Shown: positions 15,713 through 25,087, numbered from the stretch's first letter. The stretch: DNA of 64,000 nucleotides from Bradyrhizobium oligotrophicum S58 (GCF_000344805.1 NC_020453.1:4311001-4375000); one strand, 5' to 3'. Made by a program: numbers and translations. Notes: generated by a model from the sequence alone, not told the origin.

Positions 15713-17329
15713 CTGAAATCCCTTCGTACGCCGCTGGCGCTTCTGCTCATATCCCTGGGTATCATTGGTGCCATGTGGTGGTGGCTGGCCAAGCCGATCA
15801 CGCTCGCGCGCGCGCCGATCGAGCTCGATTCCAAGGTCCAGTGCGTCTCCTACGCGCCGTTCCGCGGGCAGCAGAGCCCGCTGGATCCGACCACCCATAT
15901 CGACGCCGAGCAGATCGAGCAGGACCTGGTGCAGCTCGCCAGGATCAGCGAATGCGTCCGCACCTATTCGATCGAGAACGGTCTCGACCAGGTGCCGGGA
16001 ATCGCCTCCCGCGTTGGCATCAAGGTGATCCAGGGCATCTGGCTCGGCTCCAACAAGCTCAAGAACCAGCAGCAGATCGGCATCGCGGTCGACCTGATCA
16101 AGCGCTATCCGAACGTGATCACGGCCGTCGTGGTCGGCAACGAGGTGCTGCTGCGCGGCGAGATGACCACCGCCGATCTCGCCGCGACCATCCGCAGCGT
16201 CAAGGCGCAGGTCCAGGTTCCCGTGACCTATGCCGACGTCTGGGAGTTCTGGCTGCGCAACCGCGAGCTCTACGACATCGTCGATTTCGTCACCGTGCAC
16301 ATCCTGCCTTATTGGGAAGATATCCCGGTGCGCGCCAAGTTCGCGGCCTCGCATGTCGATACCATCCGCCAGCAGGTCGGCGTGGCGTTTCCCGGCAAGG
16401 AGATCCTGATCGGCGAGACCGGCTGGCCGAGCGAGGGCCGGATGCGCGAGGGCGCGCTGCCGTCGCGCGCCAACCAGGCGCGGGTGGTGTCGGAGATCCT
16501 CGGCCTCGCCAAGCGCGAGAATTTCCGCGTCAACCTGATCGAGGCCTATGATCAGCCCTGGAAGCGCAAGCTCGAGGGCACCGTCGGTGGCTATTGGGGC
16601 CTGATCAGCGACGACCAGCGGGCGTTGAAATATCCGCCGGGCGAGCCCGTCAGCAACTATCCGCTGTGGAAGCTGCAGATGGGCGGCGGCATGATCCTGT
16701 CCTTCGTCGTGTTCCTGGCCGGCTGGCTGACGGTGCGGCGCCGGCCCTGGCCGCCGCATCTTTCCGCCTGGATCGGGGTCGGGATTTCGGCGACCACCGC
16801 CGGCGTGCTGTTCGGCATGGCCGCGGACAAGATGTTCTACGAGAGCCTCGGCATCGGCGGCTGGCTGCAATGGGGCGGATTGCTCGCCGCCGGCGTGCTG
16901 GCGCCGATCCTGGCTGCCAACGCGGCGATGGCCGGTCGGCCGCTGCCGACCTTCCTCGACCTGCTCGGCCCGAATGACGGCCGCAAGCAGCTGAAGATCA
17001 CCTATGTGCTGGGTCTGGTCCTGGTCGTGACGGTGCTGATCGCGGCGGAGACGGCGCTCGGCTTCGTGTTCGACCCGCGCTACCGCGATTTCCCGTTCGC
17101 GAGCCTGACCATGGCCGTGGTGCCGTTCGCGATCCTGCTCGGCAACCGTCCGGCGCAGGGCGCGCGCCCGATCGCCGAGGCCAGCTTTGCCGGCCTGCTC
17201 GCGATCTCCTCGGTCTTCGTCATCTACAACGAGGGCCGCGACAATTGGCAGGCGATGTGGACCTGCGCGATGTACCTGGTGCTGGCGTTCACGCTGTGGC
17301 GGGCGCGGGCCGTGCAAAGCCGAGGATGA
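15713..17329 (+). CDS. ndvC: NdvC-like GH17 beta-glucanosyltransferase, about 538 aa
   Basis: Predicted to add beta-(1,6) linkages or branch and cyclise the periplasmic glucan. After one N-terminal helix (about 7-24), a GH17-like domain (44-310) carries acid/base candidate E144 (VVGNE) and nucleophile candidate E235 (IGETGWPS), both as in the GH17 part of NdvB. About seven further helices fill residues 320-530. No GT2 domain is present. No in-frame ATG precedes the first helix: I propose CTG 15713 because GGAG lies 8 bases upstream and MKSLRTPLALLL makes a natural signal anchor. TTG 15569 would add 48 residues. The 3' end overlaps the convergent gene by 41 bp. Confidence 0.85.
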   Translation: MKSLRTPLALLLISLGIIGAMWWWLAKPITLARAPIELDSKVQCVSYAPFRGQQSPLDPTTHIDAEQIEQDLVQLARISECVRTYSIENGLDQVPGIASRVGIKVIQGIWLGSNKLKNQQQIGIAVDLIKRYPNVITAVVVGNEVLLRGEMTTADLAATIRSVKAQVQVPVTYADVWEFWLRNRELYDIVDFVTVHILPYWEDIPVRAKFAASHVDTIRQQVGVAFPGKEILIGETGWPSEGRMREGALPSRANQARVVSEILGLAKRENFRVNLIEAYDQPWKRKLEGTVGGYWGLISDDQRALKYPPGEPVSNYPLWKLQMGGGMILSFVVFLAGWLTVRRRPWPPHLSAWIGVGISATTAGVLFGMAADKMFYESLGIGGWLQWGGLLAAGVLAPILAANAAMAGRPLPTFLDLLGPNDGRKQLKITYVLGLVLVVTVLIAAETALGFVFDPRYRDFPFASLTMAVVPFAILLGNRPAQGARPIAEASFAGLLAISSVFVIYNEGRDNWQAMWTCAMYLVLAFTLWRARAVQSRG

Positions 17330-17669
17330 GCAGGCCGATCGCCAGGCCCGACAGCACCACGTTGTAGAGCACGATGCCGACGCCGGCGGCGATCAGCCCG
17401 CCGGTCAACAGCACGATCGACGGCCGCATCACGTGCAGCACCGCGATCACCAGCGCCGTCGCCCCGAACACCGAATTCTTGAACAGCGTGGTCGCGACCG
17501 CCCGGCTCTTGCAGGCCAGCGTCTGCAGGCCGGCATCGCAGGTTAGCGCGACGCTCGACAGCTCGATCGCGAGATAGCGCAGATAAAGCGCATAGCCGAC
17601 GGTGACGAAGCCGACGATCAGGAGCCATTGCACCTGATAGGGCGAGAGGCGGAACGGGATCTTTTTCAT
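17289..17669 (-). CDS. Small integral membrane protein, 126 aa
   Basis: Starting at ATG 17669 (MKKIPFRLSPYQVQW), the protein has four probable membrane helices at about 13-33, 62-82 (VFGATALVIAVLHVM), 86-104 and 105-120. The loop after helix 1 has two Cys (TCDAGLQTLACKSR), which could form a periplasmic disulfide. A start 12 codons upstream lacks a better ribosome site. It overlaps the end of ndvC tail to tail by 41 bp. Role unknown; a link to glucan export is only positional. Confidence 0.7.
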   Translation of the reverse strand: MKKIPFRLSPYQVQWLLIVGFVTVGYALYLRYLAIELSSVALTCDAGLQTLACKSRAVATTLFKNSVFGATALVIAVLHVMRPSIVLLTGGLIAAGVGIVLYNVVLSGLAIGLLILGFARPAPATA

Positions 17670-17775
17670 GCGCGGGACTATGCTGCGGAAAGCGCCTTCG
17701 GACAAGCCGCCAAGCGCGTTCGCGGACTGCTTTCACAATCCGCGGCAACCGTCTTTCGGAACGGGATGATTCGGC

Positions 17776-19176
17776 TCAGGAGCGGCGGAAGAACGACGAC
17801 AGGGCCGACGGCTGCGGCTCGGGCTTGGGCGCCTCGGCGGCCGGGGGCGGAGCGGGGGGAGCCGCGGCCGGCGGCTCCTCACGTTTGCCGTGACGCTGCT
17901 GCTGGGCCTGCGGCTGAAAGCTGCGCCGGCGCTGCGTCGGGAACGGCTTCTGGGCCGCGGCGGCAGGAGCGGCGGGTTTGGCCGTCTCGGTTGCCTCGGG
18001 TTCTTCGCCGACCGCCAGGCGCTGGCCGTCATACACGGTGGTCTCACAGGTGTGCTGGGTCTCGGCCATGACCGCGCAGATCCTGGCGGCCGCCGCCGCA
18101 TCGGTCAGCGGGCCGGCGCCCAATCGCAACTGCATGCCCGGGCCGTTCCGGCCCTCCTTCAGCATGATGATCGGCCGGAGCGAGGCGAGGTCGGTATTGG
18201 TCTTCACCAGGCCTCGCCACAGCGCCCGCAGGCCGCCGATGGAATTGGCTCCGCCGAGATCGACGGCGAACTCGGTCCTCTGCACCGCCGTGGCGGCGGC
18301 CTCGGTGCTCTCGGCCGGCCTGGCGCCCGCCGTGTCTGCGGGGTCGGCCTTGGCGAGCCTGTCGGCCTCGGCCGGCTTCGCGGCGGCTTCCATGGCCGGC
18401 TTGGAACCCCCGGCGGATGCTGCGGGCGCGGGGGAGGCTGACGGCGTCGGAGAGGAGGCCGCAGCGGACGGCAATGGCGACCCGCCGGAGGAGATCGTCG
18501 TAGGCGAGCTCTTGGACGCTTCCGGCCTGGCCTTGTCCGCGCTCGCCGCCGGAGTCGCGGTCGCGCCCGGCTGGCCGACACTGGTTCCAGGCGCTGCGCC
18601 CGGTGCGGGCATGAACGGCGACAGGTTGGCGAAGGCGGGCAAGGGACTTGGCGTCGCAGGACTCGGCGCGGCAGCGCTCGGCGTGGCGGGATTCGGTGCC
18701 GCCGCGACCGCCGCCTGCGAATCGACCGACGCGATCTGCGGAGGTACCGCCCTGCTGCCGGCGGCCGGATTCGCGGCGGCCTGGCTGCTCTGCTTGGCAA
18801 GCGCGCCGGTGACCGATTCCAGTCCCTGCTCGAGAACGGTCACGCGGGCATAGAGCCGATCGCGATCGGTGTTGAGGGTCTCGATCGCGGCGCCGAGCTG
18901 CCGTGCCTCGCCCTGCGTGTCCCGGGCCAGTGACTGCAGCAGTTGCGCCTGGCGTGACAGGTCGGCGGCGGAAATACGGTCCTTTCGCCATCCCTGCGCC
19001 GCCTGGCTGGCGAAAACCGCCAGTCCGACCGCGCCGACGGCGCCCACCCCCCACCAGCCGAGCCGCCACATCGCGCGGCGATCGAGCTCGTTCTCGTCGG
19101 CAAACAGTCCGGACAGTGTCGCGCCCGTCTTCTCCGCTCCATGCGCGCCGGCTGATTTGTGGGAGTCCTTAGCCAT
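17776..19176 (-). CDS. SPOR-like envelope protein with long low-complexity linker, 466 aa
   Basis: A short cytoplasmic N-terminus (1-37) leads to one membrane helix (about 40-60, WWGVGAVGAVGLAVFASQ), a coiled coil (70-125, leucine/glutamine-rich), an Ala/Pro/Ser linker (130-300) and a folded domain (about 305-400: FAVDLGGANSIGGLRALW, then LRLGAGPLTDAAAAARIC) with the beta-alpha layout of a SPOR domain, which binds denuded septal peptidoglycan. Two Cys (ICAVMAETQHTC) may form a disulfide. A Pro/Gln/Arg tail ends it. It is divergent from glmU, so a cell-wall role fits. SPOR assignment is by pattern only. Confidence 0.7.
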   Translation of the reverse strand: MAKDSHKSAGAHGAEKTGATLSGLFADENELDRRAMWRLGWWGVGAVGAVGLAVFASQAAQGWRKDRISAADLSRQAQLLQSLARDTQGEARQLGAAIETLNTDRDRLYARVTVLEQGLESVTGALAKQSSQAAANPAAGSRAVPPQIASVDSQAAVAAAPNPATPSAAAPSPATPSPLPAFANLSPFMPAPGAAPGTSVGQPGATATPAASADKARPEASKSSPTTISSGGSPLPSAAASSPTPSASPAPAASAGGSKPAMEAAAKPAEADRLAKADPADTAGARPAESTEAAATAVQRTEFAVDLGGANSIGGLRALWRGLVKTNTDLASLRPIIMLKEGRNGPGMQLRLGAGPLTDAAAAARICAVMAETQHTCETTVYDGQRLAVGEEPEATETAKPAAPAAAAQKPFPTQRRRSFQPQAQQQRHGKREEPPAAAPPAPPPAAEAPKPEPQPSALSSFFRRS

Positions 19177-19313
19177 GAACCTGCCTTAATCGAATCACGA
19201 AGCGAACATTAACAGGAAAACCAGCATGGGTTTCAGCCGGCACAGTTTGCCCCGGCCAGAAAACGATTTATGACAGCGCCGACGTGTGCCGCTCCGTTGT
19301 TTCAGGATGTTTG

Positions 19314-20660
19314 ATGACCGCTCGATCCAGTCTGACCATCGTGCTTGCGGCGGGCGAGGGCACGCGGATGCGCACCAGCGTGCCGAAGGTGCTGCATCCC
19401 ATCGCCGGCGAATCATTGCTCGCGCACGTGCTGGCAGCGGCCCCGAAGGGGGCTGGGTCCAGCATTGCGATCGTGATCGGGCCGGAGCACGCCGCGGTCG
19501 AGAAAGAGGCCAGGCGCCTGCGTCCCGATGCGGACATTTTCGTCCAGCGCGAGCGGCTGGGGACGGCGCATGCCGTGCTCGCCGCGCGTCAGGCGATCGC
19601 GCGTGGCGCGGACGATCTGCTGGTCGTGTTCGGCGACACGCCGTTGATCACGGCCGAGACGTTTGCGCGGCTGCGGGCACCGTTGGCCAGGGGCGCAGCG
19701 CTCGCCGTGCTCGGCTTCCGTGCCGCGGATCCGACCGGCTATGGACGGCTGCTGCTGGATGGATCGAAGCTGGTGGCGATCCGCGAGCAGGCCGATGCGT
19801 CGGAGGCGGAGCGGGCGATCACGCTGTGCAATGCTGGCGTGATGGCGATGGACGGCCGTCGCGCGCTCGCGATCCTCGACAAGATCGGCAACGCCAACAG
19901 CAAGGGCGAATTCTATCTCGTCGACGCCGTGTCGATTGCGCGCGAGCAGGGGCTCGAGGCAGTCGTGATCGAGACGTCCGAGGACGAGGTGCGCGGCATC
20001 AACACCAAGGCGCAGCTCGCGCAAGCCGAAGCCGTGATGCAGAACCGGCTGCGCCGCGCAGCGATGGATGCCGGGGTGACGCTGATCGCGCCGGAGACCG
20101 TCTATCTCGCCGCCGACACCACGTTCGGCAGGGACGTCACGATCGAGCCGTTCGTCGTGATCGGCCCCGGCGTCTCGATCGGCGACGGCGCAATCGTGCA
20201 TTCCTTCTCGCACATCGTGCAGTCCAAGCTCGGCCGCAACAGCCTGCTGGGCCCGTTCGCGCGGCTCAGGCCGGGCACGTCGCTCGGCGACGGCGCCAAG
20301 ATCGGCAATTTCGTCGAGGCCAAGGCCGCGGTGCTGGAGGCGGGCGTCAAGGTCAACCACCTGTCCTACATCGGCGACGCCCATGTCGGCGCCAATTCCA
20401 ACATCGGCGCGGGCACGATCACCTGCAACTATGATGGCTTCAACAAGCACAAGACGACGATCGGCGAGGGCGCCTTCATCGGCACCAACACCTCGCTGGT
20501 CGCGCCGATCAACATCGGCGCGCGCGCCTATATCGGTTCTGGCTCCGTGATCACGCGCGACGTGCCCGACGATGCGCTGGCGCTCGAGCGCAGCCCGCAG
20601 ACCACGCGCGAAGGCGCGGCTGCGCGCTTCAGGAACGCAAAGTCACGCCACAAAAAATAG
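19314..20660 (+). CDS. glmU: Bifunctional GlcN-1-P acetyltransferase / UDP-GlcNAc pyrophosphorylase, 448 aa
   Basis: Makes UDP-GlcNAc from glucosamine-1-phosphate for peptidoglycan, LPS and other glycans. The N-terminal nucleotidyltransferase domain (1-230) has the signature LAAGEGTRM at about 10-18. The C-terminal left-handed beta-helix (about 255-430) shows hexapeptide repeats ([24 protein letters not shown]) and the acetyltransferase region [22 protein letters not shown] 19314 has AGGA 7 bases upstream. glmS lies 0.7 kb downstream on the same strand, with two small genes between, so the pathway is clustered. Confidence 0.96.
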   Translation: MTARSSLTIVLAAGEGTRMRTSVPKVLHPIAGESLLAHVLAAAPKGAGSSIAIVIGPEHAAVEKEARRLRPDADIFVQRERLGTAHAVLAARQAIARGADDLLVVFGDTPLITAETFARLRAPLARGAALAVLGFRAADPTGYGRLLLDGSKLVAIREQADASEAERAITLCNAGVMAMDGRRALAILDKIGNANSKGEFYLVDAVSIAREQGLEAVVIETSEDEVRGINTKAQLAQAEAVMQNRLRRAAMDAGVTLIAPETVYLAADTTFGRDVTIEPFVVIGPGVSIGDGAIVHSFSHIVQSKLGRNSLLGPFARLRPGTSLGDGAKIGNFVEAKAAVLEAGVKVNHLSYIGDAHVGANSNIGAGTITCNYDGFNKHKTTIGEGAFIGTNTSLVAPINIGARAYIGSGSVITRDVPDDALALERSPQTTREGAAARFRNAKSRHKK

Positions 20661-20682
20661 CCGCGAGCCGGAGCAGAGCAGC

Positions 20683-20871
20683 TTGGATTTCGGTCAACTG
20701 CTGTTCGATCTCGTCGGTGCGATTCTGGCTGCGATCGTGCGGCTGGGCACGTTTTCGGGGCGCGTCGTTTACGCCAGGCTCGGTATGACGCCGCCTGTGG
20801 AGATCATGTTGCTGACCGGACTCGGCGTATGGGCCCTGATCGGCGCGATCGCCTCTTGGGTCTTTCTATAG
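20683..20871 (+). CDS. Small membrane protein with TTG start, 62 aa
   Basis: The frame LDFGQLLFDLVGAILAAIV... ends at TAG 20869-20871 and has no ATG before its first helix. TTG 20683 follows GGAG by about 8 bases, giving 62 residues with two membrane helices (about 8-25 and 40-60, LLTGLGVWALIGAIASW). It lies 22 bp after glmU on the same strand and is probably co-transcribed. No family recognised. Confidence 0.55.
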   Translation: MDFGQLLFDLVGAILAAIVRLGTFSGRVVYARLGMTPPVEIMLLTGLGVWALIGAIASWVFL

Positions 20872-20881
20872 GCGCGCTGGC

Positions 20882-21109
20882 TCAGTCTTCGTCGTCCTGG
20901 AACTCGGCGAACATCGCGCGCGTCAGGCGCCAGCCGCGGCGGGGGGCGTGCTTGGCCTGCTCGTTGCCGCGGTGCTTGATCGGCAACGGCTTGAGCTCAT
21001 GACTGAGGGTCGGTGGCGGCCAATGCGCCAGATGGCTCCCGGACGCCGGATGCGACAGGCTGAGCGAACTGGTTCCTTTGGGATCGGTTGGACGGCGGTA
21101 ATAGGCCAT
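20882..21109 (-). CDS. Small hypothetical protein, 75 aa
   Basis: ATG 21109 follows GGAG by about 7 bases (GGAGATGACCC). The product is soluble, with a Tyr/Arg start (MAYYRRPTDPKG), a Pro/His-rich centre (HLAHWPPPTLSHELKPLPIK), a basic patch (HAPRRGWRL) and an acidic end (EFQDDED). It lies convergent with the small membrane protein gene, 10 bp away. It looks like a genuine lineage-specific gene but has no recognisable domain. Confidence 0.45.
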   Translation of the reverse strand: MAYYRRPTDPKGTSSLSLSHPASGSHLAHWPPPTLSHELKPLPIKHRGNEQAKHAPRRGWRLTRAMFAEFQDDED

Positions 21110-21338
21110 GGGTCATCTCCGACGCGACAGTCTTGTGCGAAAGCGTTGACCGGACGTTAAGTTCGCTCCGAACCGACCTCCGTATCGAACCGGAGCTGCC
21201 TGCCTGTCGATGCGGTTAAGCCTTCCACTTAACCCTGTCGCAATCCGCAATAATTATTGAATCCTGAAAGCGCGCGGTTTTCGTTAAGACACTGCCACGC
21301 ATTTGAATCTCTCTCGACGATTTTGGGGAACAGCGCTG

Positions 21339-23165
21339 ATGTGCGGAATCATCGGGATCCTGGGACGCGGGCCGGTTGCCGAGCAACTTGTCGATTCCCT
21401 GAAGCGTCTCGAATATCGCGGCTATGATTCCGCTGGTGTCGCGACGCTCGAAGGCGATCACCTGGATCGGCGGCGCGCCGAGGGCAAGCTCAAGAACCTG
21501 GAGAAGCGGCTCGCACAGCAGCCCTTGAGCGGACACGCCGGCATCGGCCACACGCGCTGGGCCACCCACGGCAAGCCGACCGAGAGCAACGCGCATCCGC
21601 ACGCAACTGATAATGTCGCGGTCGTGCACAACGGCATCATCGAGAATTTCCGTGAGCTGCGCGCGGAGCTCGAGAAGCAGGGCGCCAGGTTCGCGTCCGA
21701 GACCGACACCGAGACCGTCGTTCATCTCGTCAATTCCTATCTGCTGAAAGGCCATACGCCGCAGCAGGCGGTCGCTGCGTCCCTGCCGCAATTGAAGGGC
21801 GCGTTCGCGCTGGCGTTTCTGTTCAAGGGGCATGGCGACCTCTTGATCGGCGCCCGCAAGGGCTCGCCGCTGGCGATGGGCTATGGCGACGGCGAAATGT
21901 TCCTTGGCTCGGACGCGATCGCGCTGGCGCCGTTCACGGATACGATCAGCTATCTCGATGATGGCGACTGGGTCGAGATCACCCGCGGCTCCGGCGTGAT
22001 CCATGACGTGTCGGGCGCGGTGGTGAAGCGGGACGTGCTGAAATCCGGCGCCTCGTCGTTCCTGGTCGACAAGGCCAACTATCGCCACTTCATGGCCAAG
22101 GAGATCCACGAGCAGCCGGAGGTCGTCGGCCACACCTTGGCGCGCTATGTCGACATGGGCACCGAGCGCGTGATGCTGCCGGCGCGGCTGCCGTTCGACT
22201 TCAACGACATCCAGCGCATCTCGATCACCGCCTGCGGCACTGCGAGCTATGCCGGCTTCGTCGCCAAATACTGGTTCGAGCGCTTCGCGCGCGTGCCGGT
22301 CGAGCTCGACGTCGCCTCGGAGTTCCGCTACCGCGAGGCGCCGTTGCGCAAGGGCGATCTCGCCATCTTCATCTCGCAGTCCGGTGAGACTGCCGACACC
22401 CTGGCTGCGCTGCGCTACGCGAAGTCGCAAGGCGCGCACACGCTCTCGGTCGTCAACGTGCCGACCTCGACGATCGCGCGCGAGAGCGAGATCGTGATGC
22501 CGACGCTCGCCGGTCCCGAGATCGGCGTTGCCTCGACCAAGGCCTTCACCTGCCAGCTGATGGTGCTGGCGGCGCTCGCGATCGCCGCCGGCCGCGGCCG
22601 TGGCGAATTGTCCGAGGCCGACGAAGCCAAGCTGGTGCACGGCCTGGTCGAAGTGCCGCGCCTGATCGCGGCGGCACTGACGACAGAACCGCAGATCGAG
22701 AAGCTCGCGCGTGAGATCGCCAAGTCGAAGGACGTGCTCTATCTCGGCCGGGGCACCTCCTATCCGCTGGCGCTGGAGGGCGCGCTGAAGCTGAAGGAGA
22801 TTTCCTACATCCATGCCGAGGGCTATGCCGCCGGCGAGCTCAAGCACGGCCCGATCGCACTGATCGACGAGACCATGCCCGTCGTCGTCATCGCGCCGTA
22901 TGATCGCGTGTTCGAGAAGACGGTCTCGAACATGCAGGAGGTCGCCGCGCGCGGCGGCAACATCATCCTGATGACGGACGCCAAGGGGGCCGAGGAGGCC
23001 ACCGTGGAGTCCCTGGTCACGATCATCATGCCGGACATGGCCGCGACGTTCACGCCGATCGTCTACGCCATCCCGGTCCAGCTGCTGGCCTATCACACGG
23101 CCGTGGTGATGGGGACCGACGTCGACCAGCCGCGCAATCTCGCCAAATCGGTCACTGTGGAGTAG
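21339..23165 (+). CDS. glmS: Glutamine-fructose-6-phosphate aminotransferase (isomerizing), 608 aa
   Basis: Forms glucosamine-6-phosphate from fructose-6-phosphate and glutamine, the entry step to UDP-GlcNAc. ATG 21339 places the catalytic Cys at position 2 (MCGIIGIL) after Met removal, which fixes the start; an upstream in-frame start would abolish this. The Ntn glutaminase domain covers about 2-230 (RWATHGKP, HNGIIENF). Two SIS domains follow (about 285-425 with TACGTASYAGFVAKYW and SQSGETADT; 455-600 with GRGTSYPLALEGALKLKE), and it ends in the conserved KSVTVE. Length is standard. Confidence 0.97.
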   Translation: MCGIIGILGRGPVAEQLVDSLKRLEYRGYDSAGVATLEGDHLDRRRAEGKLKNLEKRLAQQPLSGHAGIGHTRWATHGKPTESNAHPHATDNVAVVHNGIIENFRELRAELEKQGARFASETDTETVVHLVNSYLLKGHTPQQAVAASLPQLKGAFALAFLFKGHGDLLIGARKGSPLAMGYGDGEMFLGSDAIALAPFTDTISYLDDGDWVEITRGSGVIHDVSGAVVKRDVLKSGASSFLVDKANYRHFMAKEIHEQPEVVGHTLARYVDMGTERVMLPARLPFDFNDIQRISITACGTASYAGFVAKYWFERFARVPVELDVASEFRYREAPLRKGDLAIFISQSGETADTLAALRYAKSQGAHTLSVVNVPTSTIARESEIVMPTLAGPEIGVASTKAFTCQLMVLAALAIAAGRGRGELSEADEAKLVHGLVEVPRLIAAALTTEPQIEKLAREIAKSKDVLYLGRGTSYPLALEGALKLKEISYIHAEGYAAGELKHGPIALIDETMPVVVIAPYDRVFEKTVSNMQEVAARGGNIILMTDAKGAEEATVESLVTIIMPDMAATFTPIVYAIPVQLLAYHTAVVMGTDVDQPRNLAKSVTVE

Positions 23166-23209
23166 ATGCGAGCGGCATCGCAGGCGATGCCGCTCGCGGC
23201 GCGGCCAGA

Positions 23210-23239
23210 CGATGCTCTCGCATCGCCTCGAGAACCACG
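23210..23239. repeat. 30-bp dispersed repeat, copy 2 (inverted)
   Basis: Reverse complement of 11501-11530 with one mismatch; contains CGATGCTCTCGCATCG. It lies just after glmS. Confidence 0.7.
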
Positions 23240-23276
23240 TGGGCATGAATTGCGACACGGCCCTCTGCACATTCGC

Positions 23277-23366
23277 TGTCATCCCGGCGAACGCCGGGAT
23301 TCATAACCACCGCGCTTCATGGCTGGCAGTTCTGGCGGCTCCCAAACCACACCCGGGACGACGGCC
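23277..23366. repeat. REP-like palindromic repeat
   Basis: Contains the hairpin CCCGGCGAACGCCGGG followed by ATTCATAACCAC and, about 50 bp on, CACCCGGGACGAC. I recognise this as a type of intergenic repeat common in Bradyrhizobium genomes. It lies between glmS and the LysE gene. Confidence 0.5.
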
Positions 23367-23410
23367 GAGTTTGCCTGTACTGTCGCGCAACTGATCGACA
23401 GGGGATTCGG

Positions 23411-24025
23411 ATGGCACTCGACACCTGGCTGCTGTTCTTCATCACGAGCATCGGGATCTCGCTGACTCCCGGGCCCAACGGCCTGCTCGCCCTGACTCAC
23501 GGCGCGCTGCACGGTGGACGCAAGACGCTGTTCACGATCGCAGGCGGCCTGATCGGCTTCGTCCTGCTGATCGCCCTGTGCATGTTCGGCATCGGTGCGC
23601 TGGTCCAGGCGTCGATCACGTGGCTCGTGGTTCTGAAGTGGGTCGGCGGGCTGTATCTCGCCTGGCTCGGCATCAAGCTGTGGCGCTCGCCGCCGGTGGC
23701 GGTCGACATCGGCGGCGAAGGCACGACCGCCAGCGGCCATCAGCTGTTTCGCCAGGGCTTCCTGACCGCCGCGACCAATCCCAAATGCCTGCTCTTCTTC
23801 AGTGCGCTGTTGCCGCAATTCATCGACGTGCATCGCAGTCTGGCGGTTCAGTTCGCCGTCGTGGCCATCACTTACACGGTCACCGAGTTCGTCACCGAAT
23901 GCGCCATCGCCAGCGCCGCCGCCCGTGTTCGTCCGTGGCTGGCGCGGGTGGGGCGACGCTTCAACCAGGCCTGTGGCGGCATCTTCGTGGCGATCGGTCT
24001 TGCCCTGCCGCTGCGGAGCGCATAG
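23411..24025 (+). CDS. LysE/RhtB family exporter, 204 aa
   Basis: Predicted amino-acid or metabolite exporter of the inner membrane. It carries SLTPGPNGLLALTHG (about 17-31) at the first loop, a G-rich second helix (FTIAGGLIGFVLLIALC) and NPKCLLFFSALLPQFID in the second half, with about six helices. ATG 23411 is preceded by GGGG. It stands alone between repeats and the DUF502 gene. The substrate cannot be told. Confidence 0.88.
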   Translation: MALDTWLLFFITSIGISLTPGPNGLLALTHGALHGGRKTLFTIAGGLIGFVLLIALCMFGIGALVQASITWLVVLKWVGGLYLAWLGIKLWRSPPVAVDIGGEGTTASGHQLFRQGFLTAATNPKCLLFFSALLPQFIDVHRSLAVQFAVVAITYTVTEFVTECAIASAAARVRPWLARVGRRFNQACGGIFVAIGLALPLRSA

Positions 24026-24194
24026 TCCAGAGGACGTCTGAGGGACCTTCTCGCGGCGGCCACGGCCCCGCCCAGGTGCCGACGGCCGGCCACAGGCCGC
24101 GGCAAAGCGCGCGGCTGTGTCGGAAAGTGGGCTTTTGCCCTTCAAAAATCTGCTAAGACCCTTAGCTGAGATCTGATCCGACCTGGAAGTCCGC

Positions 24195-24992
24195 ATGAGT
24201 TCCCGCGACGACGTGCCGCCTGAGACCGATTCCTTGACCGAACCGCCGGTCGAAACGCCCCACCATGGGTTGATGTTTCGATTCCGCAACTATTTCCTGA
24301 CGGGCCTCGTGGTCGCCGGCCCCGTCGCGATTACCCTGTACATCACCTGGTGGTTCGTCACCTGGGTGGACGGGCTGGTGCGTCCGTTCGTGCCGTTGGC
24401 CTACCGGCCTGAGACCTATCTTCCGTTCGGCGTGCCTGGCTCCGGGCTCATCGTGGCCGTCGTCGGGCTCACGCTGCTGGGCTTCCTGACGGCCAACCTG
24501 ATCGGCCGCACCCTGGTCGACCTCGGCGAGCGGCTGCTCGGCCGCATCCCGGCGGTGCGCGCGATCTATCGCGGCCTCAAGCAGGTGTTCGAGACGCTGT
24601 TCTCGGGCAAGGGCTCCAGCCTGCGCCGCGTCGGCCTGGTCGAGTTTCCGTCGCCCGGCATGTGGTCGATCGTGCTGATCTCGCAGCCGCCGAGCACGGA
24701 GGTCGCGAGCCGGCTGCCCGGCGACGACGAGCAGATCTCCGTGTTCCTGCCCTGCGCCCCGAACCCGACCACCGGCTTCTTCTTCTATTTGCCGAAGAGC
24801 AAGATCATCGAAGTCGACATGAGCGCCGAGGATGCGGCGACCTTGATCATGTCCTGCGGTGTGGTGCAGCCGGGATCCGATCAGCAGAAGAAGGTCGCGG
24901 CGCTGGCCAACATGGCCAACACCGCACGCCTTGCGAACTCCCAGGCGCAACCGTCCCCAAGCCTGGAGCCGGAGCCCGCCAAGGTCGACTGA
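24195..24992 (+). CDS. DUF502 family membrane protein, 265 aa
   Basis: A conserved alphaproteobacterial membrane protein of unknown role. A polar N-terminus (1-30) leads to helix 1 (about 34-58, YFLTGLVVAGPVAITLYIT) and helix 2 (about 85-110, GLIVAVVGLTLLGFLTANL), joined by the conserved RPFVPL segment. The soluble part has the family sequence GRIPAVRAIYRGLKQV and later NPTTGFFFYLPKS. The last 30 residues are Pro/Glu-rich. It stands alone on the plus strand. Confidence 0.85.
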   Translation: MSSRDDVPPETDSLTEPPVETPHHGLMFRFRNYFLTGLVVAGPVAITLYITWWFVTWVDGLVRPFVPLAYRPETYLPFGVPGSGLIVAVVGLTLLGFLTANLIGRTLVDLGERLLGRIPAVRAIYRGLKQVFETLFSGKGSSLRRVGLVEFPSPGMWSIVLISQPPSTEVASRLPGDDEQISVFLPCAPNPTTGFFFYLPKSKIIEVDMSAEDAATLIMSCGVVQPGSDQQKKVAALANMANTARLANSQAQPSPSLEPEPAKVD

Positions 24993-25087
24993 TGCTCCGT
25001 CGCGACCACGCTCGTTGCGAGGCGAGGCCGCAGGCCTCGAACCGGGAATGACAGCATCGCTGTGATGTCACCTCGGCAAATGGCCGG

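Noticed and set aside
15533..17317. 594-codon minus-strand frame over ndvC
   Set aside because: Antisense shadow; the plus-strand GH17 protein has clear catalytic motifs.
21216..23282. A 688-codon minus-strand frame antisense to glmS
   Set aside because: Shadow of glmS, for the same reasons.
25018..25072. Palindrome GAGGCCGCAGGCCTC and nearby repeat-like bases after the DUF502 gene
   Set aside because: Probably another fragment of a dispersed repeat; too short and imperfect to define.
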